A stretch of DNA of 64,000 bases. It comes from Enterococcus sp. MMGLQ5-1. Lineage in GTDB: Bacteria; Bacillota; Bacilli; Lactobacillales; Streptococcaceae. Shown here in pieces: positions 35,639 to 44,922 of this stretch (positions are counted from its first letter, which is position 1; each line of letters begins with the position of its first letter). The stretch covers positions 1 through 64,000 of the forward strand of contig NZ_JABJXU010000005.1 in assembly GCF_013155265.1 (NCBI RefSeq), read 5' to 3'. The position numbers and the translations under genes were made by a program. Below the pieces are notes generated by a model, which was not told where the DNA came from, ran no database searches, and saw nothing but the letters and a program-made list of their open reading frames with translations.

Positions 35639-36709
35639 TTATTTAGCATAAGCAAGTGTATCTATTTCTAATAAGGCTTGAGTTACAGCTGCCATATCCT
35701 CTTTTCGCCCAATAGAAATCCGTAAATATTGATTAATAATTGGTTTATTATAATAACGAACAAGTATTTTTCGTGCCTTTAATGCTTGATAAATATCTTT
35801 CGCAGTCTTATTTCGCGGCTTAACTAGAGCAAAATTCGTTGTGCTATCTAAAACTGTGAAATCAGATACTCTCAACTGTCTGATAAAATCATCACGCGTC
35901 TCAATAATTTTAGTTTTCGCGGCTTTAAAATACTTTTCATCATCCAGTGAAGCTTCCGCCATCGCGATTTGTAAGCCACTCATGAAAAACGGATTGACCG
36001 CACCACGTATATTATTCATATCTTCGATAAGCTCAGCTGATGCAATCGCAAAACCAAAGCGACCACTAGCTAAATTACGTGATTTTGAAAAAGTCTGCAC
36101 AACAATTAAGTTTTGATACTCCGAAACCAGTGGCGCAACCGATGTGCCGCCAAAATCAATATAGGCTTCATCAACAATCACCAAACGATTTGGATTACTT
36201 TTCACCACAGCTTCAATTTTTTCAAGGGGATGATAATGACCCGACGGTGCATTCGGATTGGTGATAATACAATGCGCATCACTATTAAGATAATCATTCA
36301 AATCAATTCTTAGCTGCTCATCAACAGGTACTTCTCGATAATCATAATTCATTGATTTCGCATATGTTTGATAGAAGGGATAGGTAATATTTGGAAAAAT
36401 CAACGCATCGCCTGCCTTGAAAAAAGTACGACAAATTAAATCTAAAACATCATCTGCACCATTACCAATCGAAATATTTTCAGCGGTTAAATCAAATTTA
36501 CTAGCGACCTTTTCACGAATATCGTGATAAGTAATGTCCCCATAAAACCTAAGATTATTAATTGTTTCTGAATTTAGTTTTTCAAGCATTTTCGGTGAGG
36601 GTGGATATGGAGATTCATTAGCATTTAACTTAAGATAGCCTTCACCTAATTGCTCTCCAGCCTTATAAACGACGATGTTTTGATTTGCTTCACTTAAAAA
36701 AATACTCAT
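35639..36709 (-). CDS. HisC-like class I/II aminotransferase
   Basis: A 356-residue PLP aminotransferase of the histidinol-phosphate type: LNANESPYPPSP start, GNGADDVLDLICRTF, TNPNAPSG, VIVDEAYIDFGG, and TFSKSRNLASGRFG with the Schiff-base Lys. No other histidine genes are near, so a true HisC role is unlikely; members of this branch also act on aromatic and other amino acids. It sits between the OCD-family and amidinohydrolase genes (85 and 38 bp gaps) and probably makes the 2-oxoacid of the imported amino acid. The specificity cannot be read from the sequence. Confidence 0.88.
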   Translation of the reverse strand: MSIFLSEANQNIVVYKAGEQLGEGYLKLNANESPYPPSPKMLEKLNSETINNLRFYGDITYHDIREKVASKFDLTAENISIGNGADDVLDLICRTFFKAGDALIFPNITYPFYQTYAKSMNYDYREVPVDEQLRIDLNDYLNSDAHCIITNPNAPSGHYHPLEKIEAVVKSNPNRLVIVDEAYIDFGGTSVAPLVSEYQNLIVVQTFSKSRNLASGRFGFAIASAELIEDMNNIRGAVNPFFMSGLQIAMAEASLDDEKYFKAAKTKIIETRDDFIRQLRVSDFTVLDSTTNFALVKPRNKTAKDIYQALKARKILVRYYNKPIINQYLRISIGRKEDMAAVTQALLEIDTLAYAK

Positions 36710-36793
36710 TTTTTATATCTCCCTTTATTATTAATTTTTTAGCGTCATAAAGGGAGCACTAAACCTATTCAATCTAATTAATGATCATTCAAA

Positions 36794-37813
36794 TTAACTA
36801 TCCAAGAAATCCAGCACCATGCCATCGGAAGCTTCTAGTGCTTTTTTGTAAACATAGTCAGCAACAATAATATCTGTAGCTCCCATGCCAACGGGTGAAG
36901 CCAATATTTTATCCTTTTCATTTATTCGACCAGATATCTTATTGATAATGATATCGCCAATTTCACCAGTAATCGTTTCCTCGGTTATTTCTTCATAAGC
37001 ATCGCCAGTTTCTTTAGCATGCTCATTACCCAAAATATTTGTCCGTTCAATAAAGCATTCGGTGAAATCCACAATCGTATGATCAAATTTACCCGCAAAA
37101 CGATTAGTAATATCCTCTTCAATACATAGAACCGTCGTACCATCATCGTAATCAATATTGGCTAGAAGTGGCACCTTCGAAGTTGCTGCGCCAACAATGA
37201 TATTTGAACCCGTTGAAGCTGATTGAATATCGCTCAGCTTGATATAATCAACATCTGGAAAAACTGCACTTGCCTCTTCGATAAATCGCTCCTGTGCCTC
37301 AGGGTTAATATCGACAACACGAACCTCTTTAATTTTTGGTAAAACAGATTTAATCATCACAAAGCTGGATAAGCCCTGTGCACCTGAGCCAATAATGGTA
37401 ACAACTTCAGCACCTTTAGCAGCTAAATATTTCGCCATCACAGCAACACTCGCACCAGTTCTAAGAGCAGTAATATGAGTGCCATCCATAAAAGAATAAG
37501 GAATGCCCGTTTCAGGGTCATTAAGAATAATCGAACCGACCGTAACGGGTAATTGATAATCCTTCATATTATCCTTAAAGACACTGACCGATTTCATACC
37601 GGCCACACCAAATCTTGTTAAATAGGCAGGCATTGAATTAATATAGCCTTCATAAGTCGGATTCATCGGCAGGGAGAGTTTAACCGGATTAACCACAAAG
37701 CCTTCGGCATATTCAGAAAAGGCTTGCTCAACTAAATCCAAAACAATCGTTCGCGTTAAATATTTTTTTACTGTTTTTTCATTTAAAAATAACAATTTGC
37801 CCTCATGTTTCAT
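36794..37813 (-). CDS. Ornithine cyclodeaminase/mu-crystallin family protein
   Basis: About 339 residues with the OCD fold. It has PVKLSLPM and AGMKSVSVFKDN substrate loops, ALRTGASVAVMAKYLA, and the NAD site IIGSGAQGLSSF (about 135-146). Members convert ornithine to proline or reduce cyclic imines and make N-alkyl amino acids. The start is unclear: ATG 37813 is chosen, with AAGGGG 14 nt upstream, and TTG 37825 or GTG 37828 is possible. Together with the amidinohydrolase and RocB-like genes it points to ornithine- or arginine-related chemistry. Confidence 0.87.
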   Translation of the reverse strand: MKHEGKLLFLNEKTVKKYLTRTIVLDLVEQAFSEYAEGFVVNPVKLSLPMNPTYEGYINSMPAYLTRFGVAGMKSVSVFKDNMKDYQLPVTVGSIILNDPETGIPYSFMDGTHITALRTGASVAVMAKYLAAKGAEVVTIIGSGAQGLSSFVMIKSVLPKIKEVRVVDINPEAQERFIEEASAVFPDVDYIKLSDIQSASTGSNIIVGAATSKVPLLANIDYDDGTTVLCIEEDITNRFAGKFDHTIVDFTECFIERTNILGNEHAKETGDAYEEITEETITGEIGDIIINKISGRINEKDKILASPVGMGATDIIVADYVYKKALEASDGMVLDFLDS

Positions 37814-37844
37814 ATTATTAATCAACACCCCTTATTATTTATTT

Positions 37845-38690
37845 TCACTCTGTTTCTCGAAGATAATCCTGATACATTTTATCCTGTAGCTTTTTGAGTA
37901 ATTGTGGTGCTTTGCCACCAACTGCAACACCATCAATTTGATTGACCTGAATACATAAATCAGCAGTCGCTGTGATCATTACCTCATCTGCTGAAAATAA
38001 ATCTTCCGTTGAAAAAGCTTCTTCTCGTACAGAGATGCCCATTAAATGACAATTTTCTAACAAAAGCTTACGTGTCACACCCGGTAAAATATATTGATCA
38101 GTTGGTGCCGTTTGCAGAATACCATCTTTTAAAATATGGACGTTGCTGTGTGCACACTCTGTCACTCGACCATTTCGATGATAAATTGTTTCAAATAACC
38201 CTTTTTTGTTTGCACGATGTGTTGATAAAACATTTGGTAATAGATTTAATGTCTTAACATGGCACATTGCAAAACGAATGTCCTCTTCAAGCTGGACAGC
38301 GACAGGTTGATAAAGCTGCCCTAACACATCAAAGCCTTCTCGGATCACAATACTAACAGTTGGTTTCAACTTTATATCATAGTCATGATTGCGTGGCGCA
38401 ACACCTCTCGAAACTTGAAAATAAATAAACTGATTAGCTAAATCAACCTTCCGACTCAATTCATTAAGTAATGTAACCAGCTCATCCTTGTTAAAATTTG
38501 GTTCAATATCAATTAAAGCTAAGCTTCTAAAAAGCCGATTTAAATGGTCATCTAGCTGAAAAATATGATAATTTCTTGCAATGGCAGCTTCATAAACACC
38601 ATCTCCAAAAAAACGAGCGCGATCATCAAAAGGAACTTTTAAAGTAGCTGATTCTGAAATCTCACCATCAAAATATGCTAATTCTTTCAT
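37845..38690 (-). CDS. D-amino acid aminotransferase (class IV)
   Basis: A 281-residue class IV PLP enzyme. It has the D-AAT signature FQVSRGVAPRNHDY, CHVKTLNLLPNV with the catalytic Lys, GRVTECAHSNVHI, and PTDQYILPGVTR. D-AATs of this length swap amino groups between D-amino acids and 2-oxoacids, and support D-Glu/D-Ala supply or D-amino acid breakdown. AAAGGAG precedes the ATG. It is the first enzyme gene after the importer genes, with a 64-bp hairpin in the gap. With the D-2-hydroxyacid dehydrogenase it gives the cluster a D-stereochemistry theme. Confidence 0.88.
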   Translation of the reverse strand: MKELAYFDGEISESATLKVPFDDRARFFGDGVYEAAIARNYHIFQLDDHLNRLFRSLALIDIEPNFNKDELVTLLNELSRKVDLANQFIYFQVSRGVAPRNHDYDIKLKPTVSIVIREGFDVLGQLYQPVAVQLEEDIRFAMCHVKTLNLLPNVLSTHRANKKGLFETIYHRNGRVTECAHSNVHILKDGILQTAPTDQYILPGVTRKLLLENCHLMGISVREEAFSTEDLFSADEVMITATADLCIQVNQIDGVAVGGKAPQLLKKLQDKMYQDYLRETE

Positions 38691-38726
38691 GCCAACTCCT
38701 TTCCTACAGTCTGCTTCAATCTGATT

Positions 38727-38790
38727 TTCTTAAAAATGACGCTTACCACTCAGATTAAATGCCCTTGAGCAGTAAGCTAATTTTTAAGAA
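38727..38790. other. Intra-operon hairpin
   Basis: Imperfect stem of about 24 bp: TTCTTAAAAAT (38727-38737) with ATTTTTAAGAA (38780-38790), GCTTAC/GTAAGC, and CTCA/TGAG, with 2-3 nt internal loops and an ~13-nt terminal loop. There is no T-run on the minus strand, so it looks like a processing or stability element between importer and enzyme genes, not a terminator. Confidence 0.65.
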
Positions 38791-38833
38791 GATACGTATG
38801 CGCGTATTGACAACTCCCAGCGATATATGCTAA

Positions 38834-39661
38834 TTATTCAGCTGTAGCTGATTTTTGAGCAATAATTGAGTATTCCTCTAACCATTTTTCAAAATTACCA
38901 TTATCCTGATTTTCTTTAATTAATTTATTGAGTCGTTTAACCAAATCCTCATTGCCCTTTGGCACAGCGATTGAGGTATATACTTCACCAGGAATATCAA
39001 CATCGGCATAAGCAATTCGATCATCAGTTAAAACATATTGCATGGCTACTGAACGCTCTACAACAACACCGTCTACTTGACCAGTTGTTAAATTAAGAAA
39101 GGCGTCTGGCAGCTTATCTAATGAAACAAGCTGCTTTGGTTTTAAATCATCTTTCGCAATTGTTTCCTGAGTGGTAGCTTTTTGCACAGCCAATTTGGCA
39201 TCTGCAAATGAATCCTCCGTCGCATACTTACTCTCGTTACCCTTTAAAACAATAACAACATTTTTATTGATGACATAAGGATCTGTAAAATCAACTGATT
39301 TTTTACGTTCGTCTGTTGCAGTCATTCCAGCGATTGCGAAGTCAACCTGATTTTGTGTGACAGAGCCTAAAATGGCGCTAAAGGTCATATCCTTAACCTC
39401 TAAATCAACACCCAAGTCATCTGCTACTACCTGCGCGAATTCCATATCTACGCCGACAATTTTTTTCGGATCACCATTTAAATCAAAGAATTCATATGGT
39501 GCATAGCCTGAAGCAGTTGCAACTACTAATTTTTTAGCAGATTTAATTTTATCAATCGCACTTTCAGAAGCTTCTTCTTTTTTACCACAGGCAGTGAATA
39601 ATAATAACGCTCCTAACGTTAAACCTAAACCAACTGCAAATTTCCTCATTTTCTTTTTCAT
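38834..39661 (-). CDS. Amino acid ABC transporter substrate-binding lipoprotein
   Basis: About 275 residues of the family-3 amino acid binding proteins. It has a lipoprotein signal (LLLFTAC lipobox), then KKLVVATASGYAPYEF, GVDMEFAQVVADDLG, and QVDFAIAGMTATDERK, the amino acid-binding core with the Arg/Asp contacts. It delivers a polar amino acid to the adjacent permease. ATG 39661 is used because GGAGG lies 7 nt upstream; a start 15 codons earlier has none. Together with its permease and ATPase it defines what the downstream enzymes work on. Confidence 0.93.
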   Translation of the reverse strand: MKKKMRKFAVGLGLTLGALLLFTACGKKEEASESAIDKIKSAKKLVVATASGYAPYEFFDLNGDPKKIVGVDMEFAQVVADDLGVDLEVKDMTFSAILGSVTQNQVDFAIAGMTATDERKKSVDFTDPYVINKNVVIVLKGNESKYATEDSFADAKLAVQKATTQETIAKDDLKPKQLVSLDKLPDAFLNLTTGQVDGVVVERSVAMQYVLTDDRIAYADVDIPGEVYTSIAVPKGNEDLVKRLNKLIKENQDNGNFEKWLEEYSIIAQKSATAE

Positions 39662-39711
39662 ATTAATCCTCCATAATTTTTCATATATTATATTTTTTAA
39701 TACCAAATTAA

Positions 39712-40395
39712 TTATGCTCTACTTTTTCTACTCATTTTTCTTTCCAACACTGAAACGACTCTTGTGATTGAAAAAGTGAATAATAAATAGATTGCACCAG
39801 CGGCAACAACCGCTTGGAATGGTTTGTAGCTAATCCCTTGAATCGTTTGTGCGGCAAAGAGTAGATCGGCAACACCAATAACCGAAGCCTGTGATGATGA
39901 TTTAATATTATTGGCAAATTCATTGGCAATCGCTGGTAAAATATTACGAATTGCCTGTGGCAAGACAACATATCGATAGCTTTGCCATTTGGAAAAACCA
40001 ATTGAGCGAGCACCTTCTAGCTGTCCCGGATCAATTGACTGAATTCCTGAACGAAAAATTTCAGAAACAAAAACACTCTCACCAACAGTTAGTCCAACTA
40101 AGACAGCAGCAAAACGACTCATATCAACACCCATAATTTGATAATCTGGAAATTGAATACCTAACATTGGGATGCCATAAAAGCAAAGAAACAAAATAAC
40201 TAGCATTGGTAAGCCACGAATAATTTCAATAAAAGTCACTGTAACATAATGAATAATTTTATTCTGACTCATTCTGAGCGCCGTCAAGACACCACCTAAA
40301 ATAAGTGCAAAAATCATTGATACAACAGAAAGAATAATCGTCATGACTGCACCATTCCATAAGAAACTGCCATATCTATCTAAAAATTCAACCAT
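39712..40395 (-). CDS. Amino acid ABC transporter permease
   Basis: A 227-residue HisM/GlnP-type permease with about five helices. It has the FIEIIRGLPMLVILF motif and the cytoplasmic EGARSIGFSKWQSYRYVVLP coupling loop (EAA motif), which contacts the ATPase. As a single permease gene it should form a homodimer. It is 12 bp downstream of the ATPase gene and 50 bp upstream of the binding protein gene. GGAGCGAGG precedes the ATG. Confidence 0.93.
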   Translation of the reverse strand: MVEFLDRYGSFLWNGAVMTIILSVVSMIFALILGGVLTALRMSQNKIIHYVTVTFIEIIRGLPMLVILFLCFYGIPMLGIQFPDYQIMGVDMSRFAAVLVGLTVGESVFVSEIFRSGIQSIDPGQLEGARSIGFSKWQSYRYVVLPQAIRNILPAIANEFANNIKSSSQASVIGVADLLFAAQTIQGISYKPFQAVVAAGAIYLLFTFSITRVVSVLERKMSRKSRA

Positions 40396-40407
40396 AGCCC
40401 TCGCTCC

Positions 40408-41187
40408 TTATATTATTTTATTTAAAAATGATGCAACACGTTCGTGCGGATAATCTCGATTCAATTCCTCTGGCTTCATATCTGCAATTAGCTCTCCTTC
40501 TTCTAAAAAAACAATCCGATCAGCGACTTCTTTAGCAAAGCTCATTTCATGAGTGACAACAATCATCGTCGTACCACTCTTTGCGATATCCTTCATTACA
40601 TTTAAAACCTCACCAACCATTTCTGGATCAAGCGCCGAAGTTGGCTCATCAAATAAAATAATCTCTGGTCCCATTGCCAAAGCTCTGGCAATCGCGATTC
40701 GCTGTTTTTGACCACCAGACAGGTTTTCAGGATAATCATCCTTCTTATCTGCTAAGCCAACTTGATTTAATAATTCATCAACCCTTTGATCTGTTTTTTT
40801 AGCATCCCAATATTTTAGCTTTTGCGGTCCAATTCCAATATTTTTGCCGACTGTCATATTCGCAAATAAATTAAAATGCTGAAATACCATATTAACCATC
40901 TCTCTGAGCATATTATTATTCATATCAGGGTCATTAATATTTTTACCTTTAATCCTTATTTTTCCGCCATTAATCTTTTCCAGTTTATTAATTGTTCTAA
41001 GCAAGGTGGATTTGCCTGAACCAGATGGACCAATCAAGACAACCACTTCGCCACGTTTAATTGTTAAGTTAATATCCTTTAAAACTTCAAGCTGGCCAAA
41101 CTTTTTTGAAATATGTGTCATTTCAATCATATAGGGTGCCCGATCATCAAACCTTGACTCGCCTTTTTGTTTTGAAAAAAATCCCAT
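40408..41187 (-). CDS. Amino acid ABC transporter ATP-binding protein
   Basis: About 259 residues: Walker A GPSGSGKST, Q-loop MVFQHFNLF, signature LSGGQKQR, Walker B IILFDEPTSALDPE, switch VTHEM. This is the GlnQ/HisP class. ATG 41187 follows GGAGG at good spacing; an upstream ATG eight codons earlier overlaps the promoter. It is the first gene of the leftward operon, whose likely promoter is TTGAGT-16-TAATAT at 41213-41240. Confidence 0.94.
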   Translation of the reverse strand: MGFFSKQKGESRFDDRAPYMIEMTHISKKFGQLEVLKDINLTIKRGEVVVLIGPSGSGKSTLLRTINKLEKINGGKIRIKGKNINDPDMNNNMLREMVNMVFQHFNLFANMTVGKNIGIGPQKLKYWDAKKTDQRVDELLNQVGLADKKDDYPENLSGGQKQRIAIARALAMGPEIILFDEPTSALDPEMVGEVLNVMKDIAKSGTTMIVVTHEMSFAKEVADRIVFLEEGELIADMKPEELNRDYPHERVASFLNKII

Positions 41188-41212
41188 CTCGCTACCTCCA
41201 TTCCATGTCACT

Positions 41213-41265
41213 ATATTACCCGAAAAATGAACAGACTCAAAGTTTTTATGTCATAAAACATGACA
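41213..41265 (-). promoter_or_regulatory. Promoter and operator of importer/enzyme operon
   Basis: Minus strand: -10 TAATAT (41218-41213), 16-bp spacer, -35 TTGAGT (41240-41235). Directly upstream of the -35 lies the inverted repeat TGTCAT-N5-ATGACA (41249-41265), where an activator would bind. The divergent LysR protein is the obvious candidate. Confidence 0.55.
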
Positions 41266-41368
41266 CGAAAGTTTTGTGGATACGCTTAACCAGCTAATAA
41301 TACTGATTTTTTTGGAAAAAAACTTTTTTTCAGAAAATTGAGAAAAATAAATCACTGTAAACAAATCG

Positions 41369-41413
41369 ATAACAAGTTTTTATGTTATAATTTATTACAT
41401 AACCAATAGTTAT
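41369..41413 (+). promoter_or_regulatory. LysR gene promoter with inverted repeats
   Basis: TATAAT (41386-41391) forms the -10. ATAAC-N10-GTTAT (41369-41388) overlaps it, and ATAAC-N5-GTTAT (41399-41413) follows. Both repeats share the half-site ATAAC, suggesting autoregulation by the LysR protein. Confidence 0.5.
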
Positions 41414-41426
41414 AAAAGGAGAACTT

Positions 41427-42305
41427 ATGGATATTGCAACTTTAAGAACCTTTCTTGTCTTAACAATTGAACGAAACTATACTGTTACTGCAAGAAGAAT
41501 GGCGATTAGCCAACCTGCTGTCAGTAAGCAAATCGCTAAATTAGAAAAAGAATTTGGCCCACTTTTCGTCAAAAATGGTCGAAGACTTGAATTAACTGCC
41601 GCTGCAGAGCTTTTAATACCCATTGCTCGAAAAATTACGCAGCAGGTTGAAAATGTTAAAAATGAAATTGAAGCGTTAGTGCCCAAAAATGAACTGGTTA
41701 TCAATATTGGTGGTGATATTAACTATTTACAGACTAATTTTCAAACAATCGTTAACCATCTCGTAAAAAATAAACAAAAGCTACATATTCACTTTAATGC
41801 AATTGATAATTCAAGACGAATACTAGAACAGGTGGCAAAAGGAAAAATTGATATCGGTCTGATGGCGGGGAGCTATGAGGCAAAGGGGATTAGGAAAATT
41901 GAACTAATTCAAGATGCAGTCGTTCTAGCAGGCAGAAATGAGGTCGTTGAAAAATATCAAAGGGGGGAAAATGTACCTTTGCTAGTTTATGAAATGAAAA
42001 GTGCCTATCACAGTACACTTGATGATTTTATCCGTGAAAAGAATTTTGAAAATAAAGATGTCATCCATGTTAATAACATGGGATTGATGCGCTTCGCATT
42101 GAAAAATGGGATTGGTTTAGGTATTGTCAGCCTTGATATTATTCGTGATGAGCTCAAAGAGGGCACTGTTCAAATCATTGAACGTGCCGATAAAAGTATT
42201 TTTGTCAGAACCTCAATCGCCTATCGAATGGATAATCCAAAGCTGAGCATCATCAACGAAATTACACGCCTCATCAAAGACAATTACAATCAAATCAAAC
42301 AATAG
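41427..42305 (+). CDS. LysR-family transcriptional regulator
   Basis: A 292-residue regulator with an N-terminal winged helix (MDIATLRTFLVLTIERNYTV; MAISQPAVSKQIAKLEKEFG) and a C-terminal ligand domain (about 90-290). It is divergent from the importer/enzyme operon with 239 bp between the starts, the usual layout for a LysR activator that controls its neighbour and senses the imported compound or a product. AAAGGAGA precedes the ATG. The co-inducer is unknown. Confidence 0.92.
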   Translation: MDIATLRTFLVLTIERNYTVTARRMAISQPAVSKQIAKLEKEFGPLFVKNGRRLELTAAAELLIPIARKITQQVENVKNEIEALVPKNELVINIGGDINYLQTNFQTIVNHLVKNKQKLHIHFNAIDNSRRILEQVAKGKIDIGLMAGSYEAKGIRKIELIQDAVVLAGRNEVVEKYQRGENVPLLVYEMKSAYHSTLDDFIREKNFENKDVIHVNNMGLMRFALKNGIGLGIVSLDIIRDELKEGTVQIIERADKSIFVRTSIAYRMDNPKLSIINEITRLIKDNYNQIKQ

Positions 42306-42330
42306 TATATAACGATACTTCTAATCAAAA

Positions 42331-42359
42331 AAAAGCAAGAAAAACCTGCTCTTTTTTAG
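42331..42359 (+). terminator. Terminator after LysR gene
   Basis: Short imperfect hairpin AGCAAG/CTGCT followed by CTTTTTT. An A-run upstream (42329-42334) and GCTCTTTTT/AAAAAGAGC pairing across 42350-42384 may also end the leftward UspA gene. Confidence 0.55.
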
Positions 42360-42420
42360 GACTCTTTAAAAAGCCAAAAAGAGCAAGTCAAACTCGCCAC
42401 TATTTCTTAGGATTACAAAG

Positions 42421-42855
42421 CTACTTAATTACTAAAACGTTACAGGGCGCATGATTAACAACATAGGCAGTTGTCGAACCAACTAAGGTCTGTCTAATTT
42501 TCCCCTTACCAGTCACACCCATTACAATTAAATCAATGCCATATTGCTCAGGGAAGGTTTCTGTTAAATATTGCTTAGGATTACCGACCTCAATAATCGG
42601 TACCACTTCGGCTATCGATCTCTCATTTGCCTGTCTTGCCTTTTCGTATAAGGTTGCTTCCACTCGCTCTTTGTCCTCAGCAAGTAGCTTCGAGAAGGCA
42701 AAGGCGCTTGTTGATAAATCCGCATCATTGATAATCGAAGCAAGATACAAGGTGGCATGGTAGCTTTCAGCCATCATCAGCGCCTCATTAAATGCTTTTT
42801 CAGATTGGTTAGAACCATCAAGGGCAACTAAAATATGTTGATATTGATTTGTCAT
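42421..42855 (-). CDS. Universal stress protein (UspA family)
   Basis: A 144-residue UspA-type protein. It starts HILVALDGSNQSEKAF and carries the ATP-binding signature VMGVTGKGKIRQTLVGSTT (G-2x-G-9x-G-S/T). It is a cytosolic dimer used in stress survival. AAAGGAGG precedes the ATG. Monocistronic. Confidence 0.93.
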   Translation of the reverse strand: MTNQYQHILVALDGSNQSEKAFNEALMMAESYHATLYLASIINDADLSTSAFAFSKLLAEDKERVEATLYEKARQANERSIAEVVPIIEVGNPKQYLTETFPEQYGIDLIVMGVTGKGKIRQTLVGSTTAYVVNHAPCNVLVIK

Positions 42856-42974
42856 TGAAAACGCCTCCTTTTTATTTAATTATAACATTTTTTATTTATT
42901 AATTGTTATTTAATAGAAAATAATGGTGACGAACAGCTTAAATAATAATTTATCATTATAAATAAATATAGAAT

Positions 42975-43003
42975 TTGTTTATAATTATAAACAGTTATAT
43001 ACT
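42975..43003 (+). promoter_or_regulatory. Promoter with perfect palindrome before ohyA
   Basis: TTGTTT (42975-42980), 17-bp spacer, TATACT (42998-43003). The 16-bp perfect palindrome GTTTATAATTATAAAC (42977-42992) covers the -35 and most of the spacer, as expected for a repressor site of the TetR kind. Confidence 0.65.
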
Positions 43004-43036
43004 GAAGCTATCAATAAATCAAAAGGATGGTGTCTT

Positions 43037-44809
43037 ATGTATAGGAGTAACGGAAATTATGAGGCTTTTGCAAGACCAAAAAAGCCCGAAAATGTTGATC
43101 AAAAATCAGCCTATCTAGTTGGTTCCGGCCTTGCTTCACTTTCTGCAGCGGCATTTTTAGTACGTGATGGACAAATGAAGGGCGAAAATATCCATATTTT
43201 AGAAGAGCTCCCCATCGCAGGTGGTAGCCTAGATGGCATTTTAAATCCAACACGGGGCTTTATTATCCGCGGCGGACGAGAGATGGAAAATCATTTCGAA
43301 TGCTTATGGGATTTATTCCGCAGCATCCCTTCACTTGAAGTTGAAAACGCATCAGTTCTCGATGAATTTTACTGGCTCAACAAAGAGGATCCTAATTTTT
43401 CAAAGTGTCGGGTGATTGAAAATCGTGGTCATCAAATCAAAACAGATGGTAAATTCACACTTTCTGATAAATCTTCTGAAGAAATGATGAAGTTATTTTT
43501 AACGTCTGAGAGCCAATTGCAAAATAAAAAAATCACAGATGTTTTCTCCGAAGAATTTTTTGATTCAAACTTTTGGATTTACTGGTCATCAATGTTTGCT
43601 TTTGAAAAGTGGCATTCTGCAATTGAAATGCGCCGCTATATTATGCGCTTCATCCATCACATCGACGGACTCCCTGATCTATCAGCTCTAAAGTTTACCA
43701 AGTATAATCAATATGAATCGCTCGTATTACCTCTGGTCAAATATTTGGAGAAAAATGGCGTCCATTTTCAATACGATACAACTGTTAAAAATATTTTAAT
43801 TGAACAAAGGGCTGAGAAAAAATTTGCGAACGCGCTTATCGTAAATATTGATGGTGAAGAAAAAACCATTTATCTAACAGAGAATGATTTAGTTTTCGTT
43901 ACCAATGGTAGCATTACCGAAAGCACAACCTACGGTGATAATGACCATCCTGCGCCAGTTAATAAGGCATTGGGTGGTAGCTGGCAGCTTTGGAAAAGCT
44001 TATCTGAACAGGATAGTAGCTTTGGCAAGCCTGAAAAATTTTATGATAATTTACCTGAGGAAAGCTGGTTTGTCTCAGCAACCCTAACAACACTCGATGA
44101 TAAAATTGCACCTTATATTGAAAAGATAAGTAAACGCGATCCCTATGCAGGTAAGGTTGTGACAGGTGGCATTGTGACAGCTAGGGATTCAAATTGGATG
44201 CTGAGCTATACCTTAAATCGTCAACCTCATTTTAAGGCGCAACCAAAAGATCAATTAGTTGTTTGGATTTACGGCTTGCTTTCAAATCAACCGGGCAATT
44301 TTATTAAAAAGAGCATTACTGAATGCTCAGGTAGTGAAATTGCTCAAGAATGGCTCTATCATCTTGGGGTGCCAGTTGAGGAAATTCCTGCACTAGCACA
44401 GCACTCAGCCAATACAATCCCATGCTACATGCCTTATATTACCTCGTATTTTATGGCACGCGCTGACGGTGATCGTCCACTAGTCGTACCAGAAGGTTCT
44501 ATCAATTTAGCATTTATCGGTAACTTTAGTGAAACCGAAAGAGACACTGTTTTTACAACCGAATATTCAGTCCGAACAGCTATGGAGGCTGTCTATACCT
44601 TGCTTGAGGTCGATAGAGGAGTGCCAGAAGTTTTTGCTTCTGCTTATGATATTAGAACTTTACTTAATTCAACCAGTCGATTACTTGATGGTCGGAAATT
44701 AGAAGATATCAAAATTCCCTGGCTCCTCAGAAAATTAGAGAAAAAAGGACTTAAAAAAATTCAAGGAACATTGATTCAGGAGCTTTTACAAGATAGTGAC
44801 TTAATTTAA
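43037..44809 (+). CDS. ohyA: Oleate hydratase
   Basis: A 590-residue FAD-dependent fatty acid hydratase. It adds water to the cis-9 double bond of oleate to give 10-hydroxystearate, detoxifying unsaturated fatty acids. The FAD fold begins [20 protein letters not shown] (about 26-45). The conserved [15 protein letters not shown] holds the active-site Glu. [27 protein letters not shown] near the end, and the full length all match the family. AAAGGATG precedes the ATG. Expression is probably controlled through the palindrome in its promoter. Confidence 0.97.
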   Translation: MYRSNGNYEAFARPKKPENVDQKSAYLVGSGLASLSAAAFLVRDGQMKGENIHILEELPIAGGSLDGILNPTRGFIIRGGREMENHFECLWDLFRSIPSLEVENASVLDEFYWLNKEDPNFSKCRVIENRGHQIKTDGKFTLSDKSSEEMMKLFLTSESQLQNKKITDVFSEEFFDSNFWIYWSSMFAFEKWHSAIEMRRYIMRFIHHIDGLPDLSALKFTKYNQYESLVLPLVKYLEKNGVHFQYDTTVKNILIEQRAEKKFANALIVNIDGEEKTIYLTENDLVFVTNGSITESTTYGDNDHPAPVNKALGGSWQLWKSLSEQDSSFGKPEKFYDNLPEESWFVSATLTTLDDKIAPYIEKISKRDPYAGKVVTGGIVTARDSNWMLSYTLNRQPHFKAQPKDQLVVWIYGLLSNQPGNFIKKSITECSGSEIAQEWLYHLGVPVEEIPALAQHSANTIPCYMPYITSYFMARADGDRPLVVPEGSINLAFIGNFSETERDTVFTTEYSVRTAMEAVYTLLEVDRGVPEVFASAYDIRTLLNSTSRLLDGRKLEDIKIPWLLRKLEKKGLKKIQGTLIQELLQDSDLI

Positions 44810-44886
44810 ATCAATAAAAGCAGATTTTCTGCTAAGCGTTGACTAGTCGTTGTCGCATCGTTCCCCGTAATTACGAACAATACGAA

Positions 44887-44922
44887 AGGAGGTGGGACTT
44901 TTGTCCCACCTCCTCTTGGTTT
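44887..44922 (+). terminator. Terminator after ohyA
   Basis: Perfect 12-bp GC-rich stem AGGAGGTGGGAC (44887-44898) with GTCCCACCTCCT (44903-44914), TTTT loop, then CTTGGTTTT. Confidence 0.85.

Noticed and set aside
35639-36709. True histidinol-phosphate aminotransferase (histidine biosynthesis)
   Set aside because: No other his genes nearby and the gene is embedded in a transporter-linked catabolic-type cluster.
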